Assembly (NCBI GenBank): GCA_033980235.1
Contig: CM067065.1
Location: 4,903,328-4,967,327, forward strand
DNA length: 64,000 bases
Origin: Diadema setosum
Taxonomy: Eukaryota > Echinodermata > Echinoidea > Diadematoida > Diadematidae
Reading direction: 5' to 3'
Each line of letters opens with the position of its first letter. Position 1 is the stretch's first letter. Under the pieces are notes generated by a model that saw only the letters and a list, made by a program, of their open reading frames with translations, had not been told where the DNA came from and did not search any database. Positions 46,816-57,963 of the stretch are shown here, one piece after another. The position numbers and the translations under genes are program-made.

Positions 46816-47057
46816 GAGTTTGTTTGCAAAAACCGATAAGTCCATATTTGCCAAATGGAGATATTTGCGATTAAAGGTCAAGAAAAATAAAGAGAATAAT
46901 AAGAAAAATTTTGCTTCTTTTGACCATAACTTTAAAAATATACCTTCTTATGTAGTGACCAATATATCATTTAAAAGGTATTATTTTTTACTTTATGACA
47001 GAGATCGTACTTTAAAATCTTCAAAAAATGGACTTATCGGTTTTTGCAAACAAACCC

Positions 47058-47060
<3 letters not shown>
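46813..47060. mobile_element. MITE family A, copy 4, inside an AT microsatellite
   Basis: 248 bp with GAAGAGTTTGTTTGCAAAAA ends (right end CCCTTC instead of CTCTTC). AT repeats lie on both sides (about 46752-46812 and 47061-47108). The target duplication is compatible with ATAT but cannot be resolved inside the microsatellite. Confidence 0.85.
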
Positions 47061-47108
<48 letters not shown>

Positions 47109-47111
<3 letters not shown>

Positions 47112-48542
47112 AGAGATACATTATACAGATAGAGATGAAGGAAAAGGAATGGTGTAGTTCAAAAATAGTCACACAGAAAGAGATGGACAGAGAGAGGGGG
47201 AGTAGGAGAACAGATAGAAACGAAACTCTCCTTTGTTCTCGGGTTAAAAGTAGAAGCAGATGACAACAATGAAACCTTGTAGACAATGCGTGGGTACCGA
47301 CGATCTGCCTCAGTGAGGGGTGCGACTCAAAAGCATTGTACCTACAGCTACACTGTATAATTATCTCGTCACGTGTAAGACTCAAAAGCGTGTATTAATG
47401 ATTCTGCCCAACCGTTACTGTGTACTCACACACATCTTCTTAATATCAACCTGGGCTCCCCTTTTATTCCGTTGATCATTTTATGATACTCGTGATATAT
47501 GGCTAGTATGCATGCATACCAAGCTCTCGTAAAATCAGCCTCTAAAAGGGTTTCGGAACAGCTGCTGTGTGTATTGTATGTACATTGTTCATATGCTATA
47601 TGTTTTGTAATACCAATCCAGACGATTGGAATCAATACAGTGATCTTTTTATTTTCTGTTCATTTTGTGTGCATTTGTCATTCAGATGTCTCAATAATTT
47701 TGTTGCATGTCGTTGTCTTTAAAAGAAATGCAACATTCTAGAACGATGATTAAAGAATGGAAGAAAGATATCGGCGGTGGATTGAAGTCTTCATAATCTT
47801 GTTCAATCAAAAATTGTGTCAAGAGATGATTGTCTCTTTTTACCTCGTCAATAAGGGAGCGATGAATGCTATAAGGAAACAGTCTCGGGACCGACCATGT
47901 GGATTAGATGCCTTGAATTGGCGGATTGGGGAGCAACTGGTGGGATCAGTGGACTTGAACAGGGAACCTTTTGATTGGCAGTACGGGGGCGACAATGGGT
48001 TGGCACGGGGGCGACAATGGGTTGGTTCCATTCAATTCTAATGGTTGATGAATATCTAATTACAATGGGATATCAAATGAACAATCGCTTACTATTATGT
48101 GTGCGTGCTCGTGTGTACAGGTGCTCCTCTGACAGACCAATTATTTATTCCGTTGAAATGGTTACCGTAAGCAAGTAACAAAAATAATATGTGAACCTTT
48201 AACGGGGAAGATGAGCTCACACGCTACATCGTCATTACAGAGATGTCAATTTGCGATTGATTAATTGTAATTATCTTTGAGAAAACTCAAACTTTCATAT
48301 TCAGTCTTGTTCCTCTCATGTTTCTGCTTCTATTCACACGAACTCATTAATTTCAGGGTGGGCACCTATATTCTGTACACACGAAAATACACCTACACCT
48401 ACACACACACAAACACACATACACACATGTTTCCATTTCTACCATTGACCTTTTCCATTTATTCATTCGTTCGTTCCTTCATTCATTCTTTTGCATCAAT
48501 TTCGTGCAGAAGGGAATAAGTGTCAAGCTTTTCAATAATGAA
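47109..48542. other. Spacer, no confirmed gene
   Basis: An ORF at 47757-48041 (plus) has no recognisable domain and includes a 21-bp direct repeat of CGGGGGCGACAATGGGTTGG. A CA-rich run lies at 48388-48427. Confidence 0.3.
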
Positions 48543-49038
48543 CACTGCAAAAAGTCCGGTGTTAAATATGAAACACCGAGCTGGTGTTAAATTTCCGGCG
48601 CTCATTCATGGTGTTAGATTAACACCTCCGGGTGTCATTTCAAAATTTAAAATTGTTTTTTGAATAGTTTCTTAGTTACTGCACTTCTTGTTAATTTTGA
48701 ACTTCAACAAGACGATAAAGTACTTGATTTTTGAAAAAAAAAAATCTGTAAATACATTTACACCACACCAACACCAGTTGGTGTGGTCCCCTATTGAAGC
48801 TGGACGGGTGTTATACCATTGAAATTAACATCACCAATATCAAATCAACTCTAGCGCAGTGTCAAAAATATCACCAGCCACAGTGTCAAATTAACACCAC
48901 GAAGTGCCAGGCGAACACTTTTACACATTTTCTTTTTACACGTTTTCTACACCTGTGGGTGTGGTCCTCTACTGAATTTTGATCGGTGTTAGATTTAACA
49001 CCCATGGTGTTAAATCTAACACCGATGTTTTTACAGTG
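48543..49038. mobile_element. CACTG-ended element, copy 2
   Basis: 496 bp, starts CACTGCAAAAAGTCCGGTGT and ends ...ACACCGATGTTTTTACAGTG, flanked by AA on both sides. It is the same family and orientation as 3876-4423, with a deletion in the middle; the GGTGT/ACACC words are retained. Confidence 0.75.
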
Positions 49039-49231
49039 AATACACGTACGTCATTTCAAATACACAGGGTACGAATGACTCACAACCGTACGGCATGTCG
49101 TAAGATTCAATAAATTGTAATAATACAAAAAATTAAATAAAATACACTGTACACTGTAGATCACATTTACGTTAGGAGTTGAGCAGTGTCACCAGGCAGG
49201 TGCTTATACATTGCAGCACCTCCCTCGGTCG

Positions 49232-50378
49232 TGATTTGGCAAAAAGGTGTATGTCTGCCGTTTTACAGCGACTACAAAGCCGAGAAAATCGACTTTAAAG
49301 TTTTGGCAGTTTCCTTGACCGTAGAAGCCACCTAAACTGTGCAACGCTCAGGGATTCAATTCCATGATTTAGTATACACTTCAAATTTCATTTCCTGATA
49401 ATTTTCTTGCATCTAACTTTAAAGAATACTTCAGAATTAGCACTTTTAGCATGTTTAGAGACATACACCTTTTTGCCAAATCACGTTTACAGGGACTGCG
49501 ACCCACGCTATTTTGGCAAAAAGGTGTATCTTCACATACACCGTAAGAAATCATGCATTTAACTTGGCAAAAAGGTGTATGTATAGAGATACACCTTTTT
49601 GCCAAATCACGTTTACAGGGACTGCGACCCACGCTATTTTGGCAAAAAGGTGTATCTTCACATACACCGTAAGAAATCATGCATTTAACTTGGCAAAAAG
49701 GTGTATGCATAGAGATACACCTTTTTGCCAAATCACGTTTACAGGGACTGCAACCCACGCTATTTTGGCAAAAAGGTGTATCTTCTCATGCACCGTGAGA
49801 AATCGTGCATTTAAGTTGGCAAAAAGGTGTATGTATAAAGATACACCTTTTTGTCAAATTAAACGATAACAAAATCAAAACAAATAAACCGAAATTGATC
49901 ATCATATCCAGCATGTCCACACGGTACACAATCTTTCACGCCAGGCCTAACTATACACAGCCCAGTCGCTCGGTCGTGATTTGGCAAAAAGGTGTATGTC
50001 TGAAAAATATCATGTTTTTGGTTTTTACCATTTGGGGGGTTTTCGATGCCGAAATTTTCATGTGACCAACTTTCGTAAGTCATCGATCATTTGTTTCCGA
50101 GATACTTGGGGCTATCTCTGTATTATTTTATCAATTTTCCTGCTTTTGATTAGGCAAAAGGGTGTATCTTTACATACACCCTTGACGTACAATGACGTAC
50201 CAGGATAGAGAACTACATGATTTGGCAAAAGGGTGTATCTCTAGATATACCTCTAACCGTGCACGCTGGGGAGCGCTTAAAGATTTGGCAGATAGGTGTA
50301 TCTTTAGATACATCCATCTGCCGAATGAATCATGAATTATAGTTGCGAAGTATGATAAGGCAGAAAGGTGTATCTTTT
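49232..50378. repeat. Array of palindromic GGCAAAAAGGTGTAT motifs
   Basis: About 16 copies of TTTGGCAAAAAGGTGTAT or close variants. Twelve are on the plus strand (starting near 49235, 49511, 49563, 49637, 49689, 49764, 49816, 49979, 50153, 50220, 50284, 50357) and four inverted (near 49460, 49587, 49713, 49841). Pairs face each other to form 16-17 bp stems with short loops, for example 49564-49606. The block 49460-49860 consists of three tandem units of about 126 bp. Beyond it the motifs become single hairpins such as 50288-50323 (GGCAGATAGGTGTATC...ATCTGCC). The class is unknown to me. Confidence 0.85.
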
Positions 50379-52380
50379 ATACTCTGTGTATATCATATAC
50401 TCTGTTGTTTATACGTGCTGCTGGCATGTATGTGTACCGTTTCACCGGTCGGTGCGGTGGCGGGCCATGCTCCTGACTTAAAACTGGCAGCCCGTTGCAC
50501 TGCAGAAGTTTCTCCTTGTTGCTAGTCGGTGAGTAGATAGAACCTAATATCTAGAAGTTCAGATCTAACGTTTGTCCTAGACTTCTATGGCCACTTCTAT
50601 GCCATTAGATGCGCAGATTCGTAAAATCTAGCATTTCTGTTGAAATGACAGCTTTTCCGGCAAGTGTGGCTGTGGAATGAGAGTTCTCTACGCTTCAAAA
50701 TGACAGTGATCCCTGCACTGTCCGTGCTGTGCACTGCATGTAACTGTAGAAGCCTGTACATAGTTAACTATACACAGCCCAGTCGCTGTACATGGTACGT
50801 CGCGACAGGCCTGCTGTCACATAGATTTCCAGCAACATTAACAATTATTACCAACAGATGGCGCCCTACAGTTTCTCCTGTCGGGGACCGGTGAAGCTGC
50901 AGCAGTCGGGGACACCGGGCGGCTGAACAGGGTGCATGGTCCTCATTCAGCTACCCAATATACCCGACTGTCGAGTTTGTTACCTTTTACTCAACTACAG
51001 GCCGTATATTATAAAACATGATGTACTGTACTAGTGAAGGTATATTTTTTTATCAATAAGTTATTATTGTTGATGTACGCTTGGTCAAAGAATGATAGAA
51101 AACTATTTTTAAAATCAACTACAGAGAACGGTTTTGCTCGTTTTTACTGACACAACCACTGCATACATAGTTACTCTCGTACATCTACCATGACCTTGAA
51201 AACAATTGTCACAAATGAAACACAGACACAAATTTTAATTTTATTGAAAGCCTCTTTATTATTTTATCACAAAAGTTATTTTAAGTTTGGACACAAAAAA
51301 AAAACAGTCTGTGACTTTACTGTTACACTTTTTAAAAAATATATCATGTACAATATAATGAGACATAAACTTAAACACTAAGAATGATGGAGTAAAAAAA
51401 AAACTAAAAACACATAAATTGTACTTCAGCAAATAGGTACGTGGCAAAGTGTAAAAACTGAGTCAGACATGATGGTTTCCAAACTTTTGCTCAAGGTATC
51501 AAAAGTACCTTAGACTCATGCCAAGCATGTATCAACAGTCTTAGGCATATTATACTACAGCAGCAAGAACACAGACGAACGAAACCAATGATTCTGAAAT
51601 ACTTGTAAGTTTTCCTTTCCTTTTCAAGCTTATTTCTGCACATTAGCAGTACTCCTTCTTTAAACTCTGCTCATTTGCTCCTGAGAGGACAGCGCAATCC
51701 TCCTCCCCCTTCACAAAATGAAAAGCCCCCCAAAAAACAAACAAACAAACAAACAAACAAACTAACTAACTAACTAACAAACAAACAAACAAACAAACAA
51801 ACAAATCAAACAGGCAGGAGTTGTCCAGTCGTCAGTCATTGTCAGTAGGAACAAAAAAAAAAACTAAAAATCCCCCATGCAAAGACTATCAATTTTGAGT
51901 TTATCATTATGAAGAAGATCTAAAACAGTAGCTTGCATAAAGAACACACGAGATTAGACCTACAGAATCATATGATAGTGTTAGCTGTATATGGTCTCTT
52001 CATGTACACTGTAACAACGCCAGTAATAAGAAAAAATAAAATGCCCAGTACTTAACGTTTATTTCAGTGTTAGTGTCAGTGCAGTTCTTCAAAGGGATAA
52101 GTGTTTTAATGTTTTTTTTTCTACTAATAAAAATAACTAACTTTTTTTCACAACAGTATGCTTAGTAAGTGCGTGTCTTCAAGTAGCGTCTGCAAAACAA
52201 CCATCCTCACTAACAATAAAAAAGAAATGACCATATACTTCCCGAAATAAGGTATATGAAGAAAGCCAAAAGTGCTAGTATACTTCCACTTTATGGCCTA
52301 TTAGTCGTTATGATTGCGTCAGGTCTTCACAAAGGCGGTTAATATCTACAAAAAGGCGGCTACAGTCTTCATTCTTTTAA
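50379..52380. other. Spacer; candidate 3' region of PLAC8-B
   Basis: A 22-bp sequence, ACTATACACAGCCCAGTCGC plus flank, occurs at about 49946 and again at about 50767, linking this stretch to the array on its left. (CAAA)n lies at 51735-51806. Minus-strand AATAAA-like signals near 51255 could end a PLAC8-B 3' UTR, which would then contain the family F insertion. No exon is seen. Confidence 0.3.
51735..51806. repeat. (CAAA)n microsatellite
   Basis: AAAC repeats interrupted by a short AACT block. Confidence 0.95.
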
Positions 52381-53175
52381 CCCTAACTAGGCCGGGCTAT
52401 TTAGGTAGTTGATAGAGCCGGGGGGGGGGGGGGGGGGGGGGCCTCCCAGGCCCCCCCTCCAGATCTCGGCCGTCGACCGCGCGATCGCGACGAAAATTGG
52501 CACACACATTGCCTATGATGTAATCTAAAATACCATGAAGTTAATTTTTAAAAAAAATCATCATTTATGCTAAATTATGCTAATTTATGCATGATGATGC
52601 ATAAAATCAGACTATTTGGTATAAATCACAAAAAAAAAACTCAAAACAGGCACAATTATTTTGTAGATATTTTTTTTAGTGTCCTTAGCAAGTGTAATGA
52701 AAAAAAATTGTGATATCAGAAAAAATTCTTAAGTATTCTATTGTTTTTTTGAATTTCTTATGTATTTCTTTGTTTTTTCGACTTTATGTTTTTCATTGTT
52801 TCTTTAATGAAATTTGTCCGCGACATCGCTCCGAACAAGAAAATATGTTATTCATTGATTTTAATCAATAAAACACCAAAATAATCATGCTTTTATGAAT
52901 TTTGCCAGTAAGCACAGTTTGCATTGAAATTGTACACGAATTAACGTTTTTGAGCAATTTTTGGTCTGACATGCATGTACACATTGATGTGTAACTTCGG
53001 AACCGCGTGCCCGGGCGTCGCAAATTTGGTGTCAAAAGATGCGGGAGACTCGAAAGAAAAAAGTCATGAAACGTCGCGGCGATAGCTTTTTGCGATTGCG
53101 ATACATCGCGCGGAACGTCGAGGGGGGGGGGGGGCCTCGGAGGCCCCCCCCCCCCCCCCCCCGGCCTAGTTAGGG
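52381..53175. mobile_element. MITE family F, copy 1 (piggyBac-like, TTAA target)
   Basis: 795 bp. Starts CCCTAACTAGGCCGGGC and ends GGCCGGCCTAGTTAGGG after a poly-C run, flanked by intact TTAA (52377-52380 and 53176-53179). Poly-G/poly-C hairpin blocks lie just inside both ends. CCC...GGG ends in TTAA fit piggyBac-type elements. The interior is AT-rich without a transposase. Inserted downstream of the PLAC8-B stop codon. Confidence 0.85.
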
Positions 53176-53478
53176 TTAATATACAAGCAAGATTTGGATG
53201 TGCATAATTTTTGTTAATAAACGTGTATGCCGATATTGCAAGCCTGATTTTGCTCTACAAACCCATGTTTACGAATACGCAGTAATTACAACATCACCTC
53301 AGGTTCCTGGAAAAACTACGGAAAGGCACAACATACGGCATAAAATGAAAGAGACGCAGAACGTCCGCAACTACGAAGCCTATTGAGACGAATCACTGCA
53401 GCACCATCTATCGACAGATCCAGTTCCATGTTGCCATTTCACGACAGGACCGACCTGGTGCACAGGGTCGTGACCTTT

Positions 53479-53586
53479 TTACGCCTGCACGCGTCCGTCC
53501 TTGATACCCTTCACCTCACGGTGGAGTTGGCACTGCGCGCACATCCCGCAGAAAGTGGTCGTGCAGCAGTCGTTCATCAGTGTACC
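53479..53586 (-). CDS. PLAC8-B last coding exon
   Basis: Acceptor GCGCGTAG|GGTACA at 53586, phase 0; stop TAA at 53479-53481. 35 residues with Cys pairs CC, CGMC, CQ and the conserved C-terminal HREVKGIK. It is GC-rich against its AT-rich surroundings. Overlapping plus-strand ORFs are shadows. Confidence 0.85.
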   Translation of the reverse strand, partial: GTLMNDCCTTTFCGMCAQCQLHREVKGIKDGRVQA

Positions 53587-56500
53587 CTACGCGCACACAA
53601 CGGGTGAAGAAAACAATAATAATGACAGACATCAAAACCATTGAACAGTTTATGAGGAGGGGGTACTGTTGTAGGAGGAAGTGTACTGGGTGTGGGGGTG
53701 GTACGTGTTTGGGTTTGGGGGTTGGGAGGGTTCATGGTGTTAAATGAGTTGGATCATGGATGTAGTACTTTGGATCTGGGAAAATAACGGAAAAGCTACG
53801 GATAATTTCAACCAAAGCTTCGATACTGTATAAACTTCTCAGGGATTTATTGATACTGTTTGAACACTAAATCTGATCTTCTTGGGAAAACGTTATTCAA
53901 CCGAAATCATCATCATTGTATTTTTGTGTGTCCATTGTATTCTTGCCAAATAAAAAACTAGAAATGTCGCTATGGCGACAGGTATGCCTCCGCCATAATG
54001 CATGCTTCTCCTAATAGGTTTATAGTACATCTTGACAATGTGTGATGAGAGTTTCACATAATTGGCAACATATTAAAATGACGTTTGTCACATAAGTATG
54101 TGTTGAGTGTTCACTTTCCTTGAATTAGGTTTAGTTGGATTAATGGAACCTTATATTGTCTAAGAGAGCAGGTATTTGGGAATTTGAGGATTTTTACTGG
54201 ACCTTTGACACTTTCATAAATTTATGTATTGAACAGTTTCCAAGGCATGGAGAAAAAATGTAATTTTAATATCAAATATAAAAATCAAGCATTTCAACCG
54301 GACCTTTGACCCTTGACCTTTGACCACATGACCCTAAATTTCCTACGAGAATCACTGTCAGGCAGTACATGCATAACTACGTGTATGTACTTAAGTTTCA
54401 TGAGGATACCTTGGGCCACTTACGAGATATGGAGGAAGAAGTGAAACCATGCATATACACTTGATCTTTGACCTTTTGACCATTGACCTCTTGCCCCCCC
54501 CCCCCCAAAAAAAAAAAAAAAAATATCCAGAGAATCTCTATTGGGTAATACATGTATACACTAAGGTTTAAGAAAAATCCTTCAGGCATTGCATAGATAT
54601 GAGGGAAATAGTTTAATTTTGAGGAGTTGACCTTGAGCTTTGACCCTTGACCTTTGACCCCCAAGACTCCAAAATTCCAAAGGTAATCACTGCTTGTCAG
54701 TACATGCATATGTACTAAGTTTCATAAATGTACCTTGAACCATTTCCGAGATATGGAGAAAAAAGTGAAATTTTAACATTTTCACTTGAACTTTGACCTT
54801 TGACCTTTACCTCATGGCCCGAATCTTTCTCTACAGAATCCTTATTGGGTAATACATGTATACACCAAGTTTCAAGAAAACACCTTCAGGCATTGCGTAG
54901 ATATGGGGGAAATAGTGAAATTTTGAATTTGACCTTGACCTTTTACCTTTGACCTATGGCCGATTTCACTAAAAAACTAATCAAGTAATATTGCCCCATC
55001 GTACATAATCCTTGGACAAAGTTTGGTGAAATTTGCTTCATCCAGTCTTGAGTTATCGCGTAACCGGACACAATTTGATGATTTGACCATGACCTTTTAT
55101 CTTTTACCTCTGGCTGATATAATCCCCCAAAGTCTAATAAAGTAATTGCCCCCATCATACTTCATACTTGGACCAAGTTTGGTAAAACCCCACTCAATAT
55201 TACTCAAGTTATCGCGTAAACTAATGGGGACGGACGTACGTACGGACGGACGGACGGACGGACGAACAACCCGAAAGCATAATGCCTCCGCCACCCTTCG
55301 GGCGGAGGCATAAAAAAGCAGTCGCAGAAACTAAATTGATATTGAAATTGAAAATTGAAATTGACATACTGGGCGCATTGGTACAATAATGTAGTACACT
55401 TGTATACCGCGGAGCAAATACACCTTTTGAAGTTATCCCGACTATACTTTCGGCATAAATAAAAATAATTCCACTTGATATGGGAATTGATGCGACAGAC
55501 TCTCGGCTCAAGATGCAATTTGAAGGCATTTCCACCATTTAGCCAGTGATTATTATTACTATGATGTATTTTGTGTGCACAAAGATGTCCAAGACACAAG
55601 TTTCCACTGAAATATATTTCTGAGCCTACTAATAATAACTCCTAATATACTAATCACGAGAATTCATTGTTCGCATTTAATATTCTTATATGCATTTCAA
55701 TGTCTGAATTATTATGCAAATCAGTATGAACTTATATTCACAGCACTATAATAATTTGCCATGTCTGTGGTCATAATTGTATCGTGAATGGTTACTGGCC
55801 ACAAAGTCTTACACAATGTAACAGTTTAATGTTCTTGGCATGCTTATACTGGCAAAACTCCATTTCCTTTCCCGAGCAAAAATCATACAGTGATGGGAAT
55901 GGGATTTATAATGAAAATAGAAACTGACAATTTTCATCGTGAGGAAAACAAAGTTCAGTGATGACTGTGCATGCGACCATAACATTTCCGCATACTTGTA
56001 GTTCACTGCATCAATGTTTACAGAAACGGAAAGAAAAACACATAAAAGCAGACACTATTATACAAACAGAATATGCAAACGAGAGTCTTTTGTCTCATAA
56101 CTATGCTGGAGGCACGTAGGTTTAACTCTGTATTCTTTCAGTACCGATTTGCACAGAAAAGTGTAGGCCTAGTACACGTTTGACGTCATTGTCCAAGGTC
56201 CACGGCACACAATAAGCTTATACATTGTATCTGTCATGACTACAGTCAAGAGAAGACTATGCTGTCGAACTGACTGTGGGCTATCCTTTAAAAAAAAAAG
56301 AACAAAACGAATTTTGTCATATCGTCAATTATTTTCGCATGTCCACGTCAGCACTCTTTAAACAGGAGAATAAAACCCAAATACACACACGGATTGAGTG
56401 AATGCAGCATTATAATTCAACCCTAAAAGGGCCGGGGGGCGGAATCCGCCCCCCCCCCCCCCCCACCCCTCGACGTTTCGCGCTATAATTCTGTAACGCG

Positions 56501-57871
56501 AGAAGGCCTCGTCGCGAGCTTCTTGACTTTCTTCGTTCAAGTCTCGCGCAAATTTTGAGACCAAATTTGCAACGTCCGCACATACCTTTGCGAAGCCACG
56601 CCCATTTTTGTAACGGAATGTCGCCCCAAAACGGGCAAAATTTTGTGATTTTGTGTACATTTCCTATGGAAAACAGTGCTCTGTCATGAAAGTCATAAAA
56701 ACCTGATTATTTTTACAATTAATCACTTTCATTGATTAATTTTGTGCTAATTATGGTAGAAAAGTGGTCAGTGACAATTTCCGATGAAAAAACAAAGAAA
56801 AAACAAAAGTTGAAAAACATAGAAATACATAAGAAATTCTGAAAACAATAAAATACCTAAGAATTGAAATGAGTTTTGGAAGTTTTTGTGATGTACAATT
56901 GTTGAATATGCTAAAACAGATTTACAGATCAAAAATTAGACTCTCAATGCTTTTAATTAGGCTAAAATATCACCTTGAGCTTAATTTGCATAATTAATTA
57001 ATTGAAATTAGAAATTGATTGTTTCAAAAAATCTTATGACACAATCTTGTAGATTATGACGCGGGTCTCACGCATGCAAAATTTCATCGCGATCGCACCT
57101 CTGATGGCCGAGATCTCGGGGGGGGGGGGGGGCGGAATCCATCCCCCCCCCCCCCCTCCCCGGTCTGAGCATAGCCAAAAAAGCCCGGCCCCGTTAGGGT
57201 TAACACATGAGTGGATTAAGTTTAAGGAAAATCGGACTTTCCGTTCAAAGGTTGTGAATTATTAAAGTCTCAGTGCAGCCATCGCTGGATGAGAAGACTA
57301 CAACAGTTGGCAACGTAATACTGTATTAATATGGAAAACGATATAAAGAAAATAATTAAACATGTTTTTATATTTCTAGTAAAATGACAGAGTACTTGAC
57401 TATTTCTCTCAGATGGCAGAAAGAATAATATTATTCTCAACTTAATACATGTATGTCAGTAACAGTTCATTAGAATGTGTATTTTTCTTTGAAAAAAAAA
57501 AATGTAATACTGGGGAGTTCCCTTTCATGTTCTTTATATCGTTGCCCTGCGTTCGAATTGTTGTGTAATCTTCTTCTCCAGCAACGACGACACATGAACT
57601 CGACAAAGACTACCGGTATAAAATTCATAATTTTTGCACAGATTACCTGATTTTTTTCGAGCTTCACAAATACGTACTATACTTAGTGCATTCACTCGAT
57701 CCATCCGTACATTTCGGGTAAATTCCCCCTTATACTTAGCTAGCGCTGAGTACATGTACTCGCTTTCTGTTTTTTTAGATCTCCATTTAGTCCAACCACG
57801 ATTAAGTCTCTGAATGTATTCCCTGACAGTATGGGCAGCCAACTTTTTAAGTATGTGTTTAGTTTAATGTT

Positions 57872-57912
<41 letters not shown>

Positions 57913-57917
57913 ACAAC

Positions 57918-57963
<46 letters not shown>

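Noticed and set aside
49513..49869. Cys-rich repeat protein on the plus strand
   Set aside because: Every repeat peptide is the hairpin motif read in frame and the opposite strand is equally open. I keep it as a finding on the repeat, not as a gene.
52381..53175. Telomere-like CCCTAA/TTAGGG at the ends
   Set aside because: Each occurs once, as the end of an inverted-repeat element flanked by TTAA, not as a telomeric array.
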